Positions 1-6,465 of a stretch of DNA of 6,516 nt are shown here, piece by piece (position 1 is the stretch's first letter; every line of letters begins with the position of its first letter). This DNA comes from an uncultured Gemella sp. (GTDB lineage Bacteria > Bacillota > Bacilli > Staphylococcales > Gemellaceae). The notes beneath the pieces are model-generated. The model ran no database searches, was not told where the DNA came from, and saw only the letters and a list, made by a program, of their open reading frames with translations. The stretch lies in the NCBI GenBank assembly GCA_945869755.1, contig CAMBPW010000053.1, forward strand, positions 1 through 6,516, read 5' to 3'. Made by a program: the position numbers and the translations under genes.

Positions 1-253
1 TTTCTTCTCCTAATGTTTCGCTAACTGCTCTAGTAAAAGCTATAACATCATGACGTGTTTCTTGCTCAATTTCGTATATTCTATTTATATCAAAATTAGC
101 ATTTTCACGTAGTTTTATTACATCTTCTTTTGGTATTTCTCCTAAATTACTCCATCCTTCACAAGCTAAAATTTCTACTTCTAACCATGCTTGAAATTTA
201 TTTTGTTCTGACCAAATTTGTTGCATTTCCTTTGTTGAATATCTTTCTATCAT
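1..253 (-). CDS. purB: Adenylosuccinate lyase, N-terminal part (cut by the window edge)
   Basis: PurB catalyses two steps of purine synthesis in the cytoplasm: it splits SAICAR to AICAR plus fumarate, and adenylosuccinate to AMP plus fumarate. Translating the minus strand from the ATG at 253-251 gives 84 codons open to the window edge. The protein begins MIERYSTKEMQQIW and continues with EVEILACEGW (26-35), IPKEDV (40-45) and ETRHDVIAFTRAVSE (65-79), which is the typical start of Firmicute PurB. His68 in the TRHDV motif falls at the position of the catalytic His68 of the B. subtilis enzyme. About 350 of the usual ~430 residues lie outside the window, including the signature loop. The start is backed by AAAAGGAG seven bases upstream. 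The gene follows prmA by 33 bases on the same strand with no terminator between, so co-transcription is likely. This pairing is not functionally obvious. The family assignment is secure. Confidence 0.93.
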   Translation of the reverse strand, partial: MIERYSTKEMQQIWSEQNKFQAWLEVEILACEGWSNLGEIPKEDVIKLRENANFDINRIYEIEQETRHDVIAFTRAVSETLGEE

Positions 254-286
254 AATAATTCTCCTTTTATTTTATGTTTTAATTTT

Positions 287-1222
287 TTATTTTGTAAATA
301 CTAAAGAATACCATTCATTTTCTGAAGTTTCTTCTACTAGTTTAAAACCTACTGCCAATGCTTTTTCTAATAAATCATCTTTTTTGTCTTTTATTATTCC
401 TGAAGTTATGTAATATCCATCATCATTTAAAAGTTTGTAAGCATCTTCTAACATCAATTCAATAATATGTGCTAATATGTTTGCTACTATGATGTCATAT
501 TTACTAGTTTCTCCCTCCAATAAACTAGCACAAGCTACTTCTACTCTATCTTGTATATTATTTAATTCAAAATTTTCTTTAGAAACATCTACTGCTAATT
601 TATCTAAATCTACTGCTTTTAACTTTCCTTCTGTTAGATAGCTAGCTGCAATTGTTAATATTCCACTACCACATCCCACATCTATAACATTATCTTTATT
701 ACGAACATATTTTTCTAAATTTTTTATACATAGCGATGTAGTTTCGTGTCCACCTGTACCAAAAGCCATTCCTGGATCTATATTAATTACATAACGATTT
801 TCTATATTTTCATATTCTCTCCAAGTTGGTACTATCGCAAATTTTTTTCCTATATTTAGAACATCAAAATAATCTTTCCAAGAATTTTCCCAATCACTAT
901 CTTTTATTGTTATAGTTTCAATTTTGAAAAAATCACCGATATTTATGTTTTTACTTAATTGCTCTATTTCTAATTTTAGTGCGTTTTGAATTTCTTCTGT
1001 ATAATTTAATTCATTAATATATCCTTTTACTATTACTCCCTCACTAGGAAAATCACTTTTATCTACTCCAATTATTGTTCCAAAATTATCATCTAAATTA
1101 TCGTCCAAGATGCTCGCATCTTCTACACATACTCCTGTTGACTCATAATCTAATAATATAGATTCTATAATTTCACTTGCTTCATGGGTTGTATGTATTG
1201 ATATTTCAATCCAATTTTCCAT
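287..1222 (-). CDS. prmA: Ribosomal protein L11 methyltransferase PrmA
   Basis: PrmA uses S-adenosylmethionine to methylate amino groups of ribosomal protein L11 in the cytoplasm. The 311-residue product has the usual family length. Residues 1-~105 form the poorly conserved N-terminal substrate-recognition domain, beginning MENWIEISI. The methyltransferase domain follows, with the family hallmark IDPGMAFGTGGHETT (148-162), the SAM-binding glycine motif DVGCGSG (181-187), the acidic residue of the next strand in AVDLD (203-207), and the VANILAHII motif (246-254) that replaces the NPPY motif of related N-methyltransferases. The ATG start is preceded by AAAAGGAG with a five-base spacer. It is the first gene of a minus-strand unit reading into purB and is transcribed divergently from uvrB. 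In many Firmicutes prmA is followed by rsmE, but here purB takes that place. L11 methylation is generally dispensable. No key motif is missing. Confidence 0.95.
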   Translation of the reverse strand: MENWIEISIHTTHEASEIIESILLDYESTGVCVEDASILDDNLDDNFGTIIGVDKSDFPSEGVIVKGYINELNYTEEIQNALKLEIEQLSKNINIGDFFKIETITIKDSDWENSWKDYFDVLNIGKKFAIVPTWREYENIENRYVINIDPGMAFGTGGHETTSLCIKNLEKYVRNKDNVIDVGCGSGILTIAASYLTEGKLKAVDLDKLAVDVSKENFELNNIQDRVEVACASLLEGETSKYDIIVANILAHIIELMLEDAYKLLNDDGYYITSGIIKDKKDDLLEKALAVGFKLVEETSENEWYSLVFTK

Positions 1223-1257
1223 TCTATCTCCTTTTAAATTTAAAATTTAACATTATA

Positions 1258-1286
1258 ATTATATCATTGTCAAAAATATTTATCTA
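1258..1286 (-). promoter_or_regulatory. Predicted sigma-A promoter for prmA-purB
   Basis: On the minus strand an extended -10, TGATATAAT (1266-1258), lies 17 bases after a weak -35, TAGATA (1286-1281). Transcription would start near 1251, leaving a leader of about 28 bases with the AAAAGGAG ribosome binding site at 1235-1228. A perfect TTGACA (1273-1268) lies on the same strand, but only poor -10 matches follow it at proper spacing (TTAAAT at 17 bases), so it is either an alternative promoter or chance. Prediction from sequence only. Confidence 0.55.
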
Positions 1287-1322
1287 CTGAAAAAATAATA
1301 TTAAATTATAATATACTTTTTA

Positions 1323-1351
1323 TGGAAATAGAATTAAATTAATTATATAAT
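1323..1351 (+). promoter_or_regulatory. Predicted sigma-A promoter for uvrB
   Basis: TGGAAA (1323-1328, four of six matches to TTGACA) is separated by 17 bases from a perfect TATAAT (1346-1351). The expected start of transcription near 1358 gives a leader of about 26 bases before the TTG codon at 1384. A second TATAAT at 1307-1312 has no good -35. I see no LexA/DinR-type box (CGAAC-N4-GTTCG) in the gap, so SOS control is not supported by the sequence. The region is almost pure A/T, so chance matches to TATAAT are common. Confidence 0.5.
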
Positions 1352-1372
1352 ATATCGAGAATAAAATTTTAT

Positions 1373-1378
1373 AGGTGA
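1373..1378 (+). promoter_or_regulatory. Ribosome binding site that decides the uvrB start
   Basis: AGGTGA (1373-1378, followed by T) matches the 3' half of AGGAGGTGATC, the complement of the 16S rRNA tail. It sits five bases before TTG at 1384-1386. The in-frame GTG at 1375-1377 lies within this site and has no ribosome binding site of its own upstream, where only ATAAAATTTTAT is found. This favours TTG as the start. Confidence 0.7.
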
Positions 1379-1383
1379 TTAAT

Positions 1384-3381
1384 TTGAGTAAAAAAAATTA
1401 TAATTTTAATTTGCATAGTAAATATACTCCAAAAGGAGATCAAATTACTGCAATAAAAAAATTAACAGATGGGATAAACAATGGAATCCGATATCAAACT
1501 TTACTAGGTGCAACTGGGACAGGAAAAACATTTACTATTTCAAATATTATAAAAAATGTTAATAAGCCTACTCTAATTTTAGCACACAATAAAACTTTAG
1601 CTGGACAACTTTATTCTGAAATTAAATCATTTTTCCCAGAAAATAGAGTAGAATATTTTGTTTCATATTACGACTACTATCAACCTGAAGCTTATGTTCC
1701 ATCAACTGATACATATATAGAAAAAGATTCTTCAGTAAATGATGAAATAGATAAGTTACGACACCGTGCAACTTCTTCTCTTTTAGATAGAAATGATGTA
1801 ATAATTGTCGCTAGTGTTAGTTGTATATACGGATTAGGTTCTCCAGAAGAATATGAATCTTTAAGATTAAACATACGAGTAGGAATGGAAATATCACGTG
1901 ATAAAATATTAGAAAAATTAATAAGTATTCAATATATTCGAAATGATATTGAATTCGGTCGTGGTACATTTCGTGTTCGTGGTGATATTATAGAAATTGT
2001 ACCTGCTTCTGAAAATGAAAATTCTATAAGAATAGAAATGTTCGGTGATGAAATAGAAAGAATTAGGGAAATTGATTCTTTAACTGGGGAAGTTTTATTT
2101 GAAATGGAGCATATAGTTATTTATCCTGCAAGTCACTTTGTAGTAGGTGATGAAAAAACTAAAGAAGCAATTAAAAGAATTAAAGAAGAATTGGAATATA
2201 GACTTAAAGAATTAAATTCAGAAAATAAATTGTTAGAGGCACAGAGGCTAGAACAAAGAACAAAATATGATTTAGAAATGCTAGAAGAAATGGGATTTTG
2301 TTCAGGAATAGAAAACTATTCCTTACATTTGACATTAAGAGAACGTGGTGCTACCCCTTATACATTATTAGACTATTTCCCTGAAGATTGGTTATTAGTT
2401 GTTGATGAATCTCATGTTACTCTTCCTCAAGTTAGAGGAATGTATAACGGAGATCAAGCTAGAAAACAAGTTTTAGTTGATTATGGCTTTAGATTACCTT
2501 CTGCTCTTGATAACAGGCCACTAAATTTTTCTGAATTTGAAAATAAATTAAATCAAGCTATTTTTGTATCCGCTACTCCAGGAGACTTTGAATTAGAAAA
2601 TACTAAAAATCATATAGTTGAGCAAATTATTCGACCAACTGGTCTTCTTGATCCTGAAATAGAAATAAAACCTGTTTCAAATCAAATTTTTGATTTAACA
2701 AAAGAATCGGAAAAAATTATAAAAAAAGGTGAACGTGTTTTAGTAACTACATTGACAAAAAAAATGGCAGAAGCATTAACTGATTATTTAAAAGAAAATG
2801 GATTAAAAGTAAAATATTTACACTCAGATATTAAAACTTTAGAGCGAACTGAAATAATAAGAGATTTACGTTTAGGAAAGTTTGATATCCTTATAGGTAT
2901 AAATTTATTAAGAGAAGGATTAGATATCCCCGAAGTTTCTCTTGTCGCAATTTTAGATGCTGACAAAGAAGGATTTTTACGTGGAGACAAAGCTCTTTTA
3001 CAGACTATAGGTCGTGCTGCTCGTAATGCAAATGGACGTGTAATTATGTATGCTGATAACATTACAAAAAGCATGCAAAAGGCAATTGATGAAACTAATC
3101 GTCGTAGAGATATACAAAAAGAATATAATAAATTATATAATATAACGCCTCAAACAATAATAAAAGAAATAAGCGAAGCTATATCTTCTAAAAAGGAAAT
3201 ACTTGAAGAAAATGTTAGTAAAAATAAAGATATTGAATTAATATCAGATCATGAAGTTACAACATACATAAAATCATTAGAAACTGAAATGTTTGATGCA
3301 GCTCGTAATTTCAACTTTGAAAAAGCTGCTCAATTACGTGATTTAATATCTGAAACAAAAGAAAAATATAATATAAAATAA
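1384..3381 (+). CDS. uvrB: Excinuclease ABC subunit B (UvrB), TTG start
   Basis: UvrB is the damage-verifying ATP-driven helicase-like subunit of nucleotide excision repair. UvrA loads it onto damaged DNA and it then recruits UvrC for incision. With the TTG start the product has 665 residues, the normal family length. It shows Walker A GATGTGKT (42-49), the beta-hairpin that clamps one DNA strand, YYDYYQPEAYVP (95-106), Walker B DESH (341-344), motif III SATP (396-399), motif V INLLREGLDIPE (506-517) and motif VI QTIGRAARN (540-548). The C-terminal UVR domain that binds UvrC covers about 625-660 and includes AARNFNFEKAAQLRDLI. A GTG nine bases upstream (1375) would add three residues but lies inside the ribosome binding site. 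uvrA, its common neighbour, is not next to it. No terminator with a U-tract is visible after the stop, so some read-through into ddl is possible. Everything indicates an intact, functional gene. Confidence 0.96.
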   Translation: MSKKNYNFNLHSKYTPKGDQITAIKKLTDGINNGIRYQTLLGATGTGKTFTISNIIKNVNKPTLILAHNKTLAGQLYSEIKSFFPENRVEYFVSYYDYYQPEAYVPSTDTYIEKDSSVNDEIDKLRHRATSSLLDRNDVIIVASVSCIYGLGSPEEYESLRLNIRVGMEISRDKILEKLISIQYIRNDIEFGRGTFRVRGDIIEIVPASENENSIRIEMFGDEIERIREIDSLTGEVLFEMEHIVIYPASHFVVGDEKTKEAIKRIKEELEYRLKELNSENKLLEAQRLEQRTKYDLEMLEEMGFCSGIENYSLHLTLRERGATPYTLLDYFPEDWLLVVDESHVTLPQVRGMYNGDQARKQVLVDYGFRLPSALDNRPLNFSEFENKLNQAIFVSATPGDFELENTKNHIVEQIIRPTGLLDPEIEIKPVSNQIFDLTKESEKIIKKGERVLVTTLTKKMAEALTDYLKENGLKVKYLHSDIKTLERTEIIRDLRLGKFDILIGINLLREGLDIPEVSLVAILDADKEGFLRGDKALLQTIGRAARNANGRVIMYADNITKSMQKAIDETNRRRDIQKEYNKLYNITPQTIIKEISEAISSKKEILEENVSKNKDIELISDHEVTTYIKSLETEMFDAARNFNFEKAAQLRDLISETKEKYNIK

Positions 3382-3386
3382 ATTAC

Positions 3387-3433
3387 TATGAGAGTTATTA
3401 CATGATATGATATAATAATTTTTAACACTCATA
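3387..3433. repeat. Imperfect inverted repeat enclosing the ddl promoter
   Basis: TATGAGAGTTA (3387-3397) and TAACACTCATA (3423-3433) are inverted copies that match at 10 of 11 positions, with an A-A mismatch at 3393/3427. The 25-base centre holds the extended -10. The left arm covers the -35 position and the right arm the expected transcription start, which would suit an operator for a dimeric regulator. As RNA it could fold only in read-through from uvrB, and it is not followed by a U-tract (ATAAAAAAGG follows), so it does not look like a standard terminator. Confidence 0.5.
3388..3416 (+). promoter_or_regulatory. Predicted extended -10 promoter for ddl-murF-nuc
   Basis: TGATATAAT (3408-3416) is a perfect extended -10, identical to the nine bases at the predicted prmA promoter. 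The -35 position 17 bases upstream (ATGAGA, 3388-3393) is weak, as is common when the TGn extension is present. The transcript would start near 3423 and carry AAGGAG (3437-3442) six bases before the ddl ATG, giving a leader of about 25 bases. The promoter sits inside an imperfect palindrome described separately. Confidence 0.6.
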
Positions 3434-3448
3434 AAAAAGGAGAAAAAT

Positions 3449-4516
3449 ATGGTTAATAAAAAAGAAAATATTGCTATAATTTATGGTGGTAAAAGTTCAG
3501 AACATTCTGTATCTCTTCTTACTGCTAAATCTATTATAAATGAAGTTAATAAAGAAAAATATAATGTTTATCCTATATTTATATCTCGTGATGGTAATTG
3601 GGCGAGAGGCGAATTAATTACTAATGAAATTATTGACGAAAAAACATTAATATTTGATAATTTCGAGTCAAATATTAGTTCACTTTTATTTATTGATGGT
3701 AAAAAGCTAGATATCGTATTTCCCGTTTTACATGGACCTAATGGCGAAGATGGGACTATTCAAGGTTTTTTAGAAATTATGGATATAGCTTATGTTGGAA
3801 ATAACGTGTTGTCATCTGCTACTGGAATGGATAAAGCTATTGCAAAAAAAATATTTTCAAGCGTAGGACTTCCACAACTACCCTATGTTGACTTTATAAA
3901 TACAGAATGGTACAGAAATAAAGAATTAATAATAAGTAAATTAGAAGACGAACTATCTTATCCTATGTTCGTAAAACCTGTAAATTTAGGTTCTTCAGTT
4001 GGAATTAGCAAATGTAAAAATAAAGAAGAATTAATTTATGGAATTAATGAAGCATTAAAATATGATAGAAAAATAGTAGTAGAAAAAGGTGTTACTGGTG
4101 CAAAAGAAATAGAAGTAGCTATATTAGGATATACTGACGTTGAAACTAGTGAACCAGGAGAAATAATAAATATTTCAACTTCACAATTTTATGATTATGA
4201 AACTAAATATACAGATGGGCAATCACGTATGGAAATACCAGCAAAAATCAATCCAGATCTTTATCCAATATTTAGAGAAATGGCAAAAAAAGCATTTCTT
4301 GCTATAGATGGTTCTGGATTAATTCGTGCAGATTTCTTCTTAACAAAAGAAAATGAAATATTTATAAACGAAGTTAATACAATGCCAGGTTTTACTAAAT
4401 TCTCAATGTTCCCTTCATTGTGGGCTAATATGGGATTAAAATATTCTGACTTAATAGATAAATTACTAATTTTAGCCAAAGAAAGATATAACGAAAGAAA
4501 AACCATTCAACAATAA
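3449..4516 (+). CDS. ddl: D-alanine--D-alanine ligase
   Basis: Ddl joins two D-alanines with ATP in the cytoplasm, making the dipeptide that ends the peptidoglycan stem. The 355 residues match the length of staphylococcal Ddl (about 356). The N-terminal domain has YGGKSSEHSVSLLTA (12-26), with Glu18 at the position that binds the first substrate; the usual EHEVS reads EHSVS here. FPVLHGPNGEDGTIQG (91-106) follows. The ATP-grasp part contains YPMFVKPVNLGSSVGISK (171-188), the omega loop FYDYETKY (247-254), RADFF (293-297) and INEVNTMPGF (306-315), which supply the ATP- and magnesium-binding residues (Asp295, Glu308, Asn310). Tyr254 in the loop is the residue of D-Ala-D-Ala enzymes; Phe there marks D-lactate-type ligases of intrinsically vancomycin-resistant lactic acid bacteria, and VanA has His in the equivalent region. 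A normal D-Ala-D-Ala product is therefore expected. It is the first gene of the unit continuing into murF. Confidence 0.96.
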   Translation: MVNKKENIAIIYGGKSSEHSVSLLTAKSIINEVNKEKYNVYPIFISRDGNWARGELITNEIIDEKTLIFDNFESNISSLLFIDGKKLDIVFPVLHGPNGEDGTIQGFLEIMDIAYVGNNVLSSATGMDKAIAKKIFSSVGLPQLPYVDFINTEWYRNKELIISKLEDELSYPMFVKPVNLGSSVGISKCKNKEELIYGINEALKYDRKIVVEKGVTGAKEIEVAILGYTDVETSEPGEIINISTSQFYDYETKYTDGQSRMEIPAKINPDLYPIFREMAKKAFLAIDGSGLIRADFFLTKENEIFINEVNTMPGFTKFSMFPSLWANMGLKYSDLIDKLLILAKERYNERKTIQQ

Positions 4517-4525
4517 GGTATATTT

Positions 4526-5902
4526 ATGAAATATTCAATTGAAGAAATACAAAAAATAGTACAATCAAAAAAAATAACTAAATATAATGATGTTACAATA
4601 ACTGGAATTGCTATAGATAGTAGAAAAGTCAAACCAGGAGATTTATTTATTCCTTTTATCGGAGATAACACTGATGGTCATAACTATATACAAAAAGCAT
4701 TTGATAATGGAGCTGTTGCTTCATTGTCATTAAGAGAAAATTTGGAAATAGAAAATAATATTATATATATTGCAGATAGTTACAATTCTATTCAACTATT
4801 AGCAAAAGATTATTTAAAAAAACTATCAGCAAAAGTAGTTGCTATTACAGGAAGTAATGGAAAAACTACTACTAAAGATATAATATCAGGATTTTTATCT
4901 ATAAAATATAAAATTCACAAAACAATCGGTAATTTTAATAATGAATTAGGAGTACCTATAACTATTCTTTCAGCTCCAGAAAATACAGAAATATTAATTT
5001 TAGAAATGGGTGCAGACGGATTTGGGCAACTTAATTTTTTATCAAAATTGGTAGAACCAGACTTCGCTATTATTACAAATATAGGAGAAAGCCATTTAGA
5101 ATTTTTTAAAGATAGAGCTGGAATTGCTAACGGTAAATTTGAGATTGTAAATTATTTAAAAAATGATGGTATTTTTATATATAATGGAGATGACCCCCTA
5201 CTTTCCAAATTAGTATTTAAAAAATCAGATTTAACATCATTATCTTGTGGATTTTCTAATAATAACGATATGTACATTAAAAATTACAAGTTTAATAATT
5301 ATAGTACTTCTTTTTCCATAAATAATATAAATAAAAAATTTGAAACTAAACTTAGAGGAAAACATAATTTATTAAATATTTTATACTCATATGCAGTAGC
5401 AAAAGAATTAGGAATAGATGATAATAAAATTATTGAAAAACTAAATGATTTAGAAAAAATAACAAAAATGCGTTTAGAAAATATTAACTTTAAAAATAAT
5501 TTAATAATAAATGATGCATATAATGCAAGTCCTACTTCCATGAAAGCAGCTATTGATGTTCTAGAAAATATAAATAATTATGATAAAAAAACATTAGTTT
5601 TAGGAAATATGTATGAATTAGGAGTAAATGAAATACAATTTCATAAAGATATTGCAGAATACATTAATAATAATTCAAAAACAATTAATAGAATTATAAC
5701 TGTAGGTTGTTTGTCTAAGTTTATACATGAAAACATATTATTATCAAATATAGAAAAACTACATTTTGAAAATAATAAAAATGTGGAAGAATATTTTGAA
5801 AATAAAAAATTAAATAATGAAGTTTTATTATTCAAGGCAAGTAGAAGTATGAAATTAGAAGAAATAATTAATAATTTAATTGAAAGAGACGATAATGAAT
5901 AA
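4526..5902 (+). CDS. murF: UDP-MurNAc-tripeptide--D-Ala-D-Ala ligase
   Basis: MurF adds the D-Ala-D-Ala made by Ddl to UDP-MurNAc-tripeptide with ATP, the last cytoplasmic step in building the pentapeptide. The 458-residue product has the family length and three domains: an N-terminal UDP-substrate domain (about 1-100, with GIAIDSRKVKPGDLF at 27-41), a central ATPase domain with the P-loop ITGSNGKTTTKD (107-118), NFNNELGVP (136-144), EMGADGFGQL (160-169) and TNIGESHLEFF (184-194), and a C-terminal domain with GKHNLLNILYSYAVA (278-292), NDAYNASPTSMKAAID (329-344), LGNMYELG (359-366) and KASRSMKLEEII (437-448). The last block differs slightly from the common KGSRGMKLE. The ATG lies nine bases after the ddl stop, and its ribosome binding site TAAGGT (4514-4519) overlaps that stop codon, so the two are probably translated from one mRNA. 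The 3' end overlaps the nuclease gene. Confidence 0.96.
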   Translation: MKYSIEEIQKIVQSKKITKYNDVTITGIAIDSRKVKPGDLFIPFIGDNTDGHNYIQKAFDNGAVASLSLRENLEIENNIIYIADSYNSIQLLAKDYLKKLSAKVVAITGSNGKTTTKDIISGFLSIKYKIHKTIGNFNNELGVPITILSAPENTEILILEMGADGFGQLNFLSKLVEPDFAIITNIGESHLEFFKDRAGIANGKFEIVNYLKNDGIFIYNGDDPLLSKLVFKKSDLTSLSCGFSNNNDMYIKNYKFNNYSTSFSINNINKKFETKLRGKHNLLNILYSYAVAKELGIDDNKIIEKLNDLEKITKMRLENINFKNNLIINDAYNASPTSMKAAIDVLENINNYDKKTLVLGNMYELGVNEIQFHKDIAEYINNNSKTINRIITVGCLSKFIHENILLSNIEKLHFENNKNVEEYFENKKLNNEVLLFKASRSMKLEEIINNLIERDDNE

Positions 5903-6440
5903 AAAATTATACACTATTCTTACTACAATATTTACAATATTAATTATAACTATACTGTATTTTAGTAACAATATAACTTTAAATAGTGGTACAAAAAGCG
6001 ATACTATTAATGGAATTGAAGTTAGAGGTGATAAAACTAAATATCTCGTAAAATTCATTAGAAAAATTGATGGAGATACTATTAAAGTTATGTTTAATAA
6101 TGAAGAATTAACTGTTAGATATTTACTTATTGATACTCCTGAAACTGTTAAAGAAAATACAGAAGTTCAACCTTATGGTCCAGAAGCTAGTTCTAGAAAT
6201 GAAAAGATATTATTAGAAGCTAAAAAAGTAGAAATTGAATTTGATGTTTATCAAAAAAAAGATAAATACAATAGAGCATTGGCTTATGTTTATGCAGATG
6301 GTAAATCAGTCCAGAAAATTTTATTATCAGAAGGATTAGCTGAAATAAAGTATGTAAAAGAACCTGATACACGATATTTAAAAGAATTTACTGAAGCTCA
6401 AAATGAAGCTAAAGCAAATAAAAGAAATATTTGGAGTTAA
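5895..6440 (+). CDS. Membrane-anchored or secreted thermonuclease (staphylococcal nuclease family)
   Basis: A calcium-dependent nuclease of the SNase family, which cuts DNA and RNA; it likely acts outside the membrane. From the ATG at 5895 the protein has 181 residues. MNKK is followed by a hydrophobic stretch at about 5-23 (LYTILTTIFTILIITILYF). It has no lipobox and no clear signal-peptidase site, so it is either a signal peptide or an N-terminal anchor. The SNase domain covers about 50-181. The active-site set of S. aureus nuclease is present: Asp59 and Asp61 in IDGDT, Arg75 in VRYLLIDTPE, Asp80, Thr81 and Glu83 in DTPE, and Arg127 in DKYNRALAY. YGPEAS (94-99) and the final NIWS are also typical. 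The start overlaps the end of murF by eight bases, with a weak AAAGAG six bases upstream. An in-frame TTG at 5880 would add MKETI but has no good ribosome binding site and would put charged residues before the hydrophobic segment. Family assignment is firm; the biological role is open. Confidence 0.9.
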   Translation: MNKKLYTILTTIFTILIITILYFSNNITLNSGTKSDTINGIEVRGDKTKYLVKFIRKIDGDTIKVMFNNEELTVRYLLIDTPETVKENTEVQPYGPEASSRNEKILLEAKKVEIEFDVYQKKDKYNRALAYVYADGKSVQKILLSEGLAEIKYVKEPDTRYLKEFTEAQNEAKANKRNIWS

Positions 6441-6446
6441 AAATAG

Positions 6447-6465
6447 AAAAAAGCTACTAAGTAGT
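6447..6465 (+). terminator. Probable terminator of ddl-murF-nuc, right half lost
   Basis: Seven bases after the nuclease stop codon come six A's (6447-6452) and a small stem, GCTAC (6453-6457), loop TAA, GTAGT (6461-6465), whose last pair is only a G-T wobble. An intact bidirectional terminator would read A-tract, GCTAC, loop, GTAGC, T-tract. The expected C and T-tract are missing exactly where an insertion-sequence end begins. The stem is short, so this is inference. Confidence 0.45.

Noticed and set aside
247..254. Omega-loop FYDYETKY of Ddl, checked for a vancomycin-resistance (D-lactate) ligase.
   Set aside because: The decisive position in the loop (3449-4516 gene, residue 254) is Tyr, the D-Ala-D-Ala type; overall sequence resembles ordinary staphylococcal Ddl. 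Positions in this entry are residues of the protein.
1232..1245. Perfect palindrome TTTTAAATTTAAAA just upstream of the prmA ribosome binding site.
   Set aside because: It is pure A/T in an A/T-saturated gap, so it carries little information and such palindromes are expected by chance.
1267..1301. TTGTCA (1267-1272) paired with TAATAT (1296-1301) as a uvrB promoter.
   Set aside because: The 23-base spacing is too long for sigma-A; the pair at 1323-1351 fits better.
2784..3074. Minus-strand open frame of 96 codons inside uvrB, and similar ones at 1692-1874, 4261-4506, 5299-5541, 5641-5835 and 5876-6058.
   Set aside because: They lie opposite well-conserved genes, have no ribosome binding sites and no recognisable protein features, so they are shadows of the real frames.
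3387..3433. The inverted repeat after uvrB as a rho-independent terminator.
   Set aside because: The 25-base loop is long, the arms are A/T-rich and an A-run, not a T-run, follows. An operator reading fits better.
5509..5557. MurF variant DAYNASP instead of DAYNANP, considered as an unusual active site.
   Set aside because: The Asn to Ser change is mild, seems to occur in other Bacilli as far as I recall, and all other motifs are intact.
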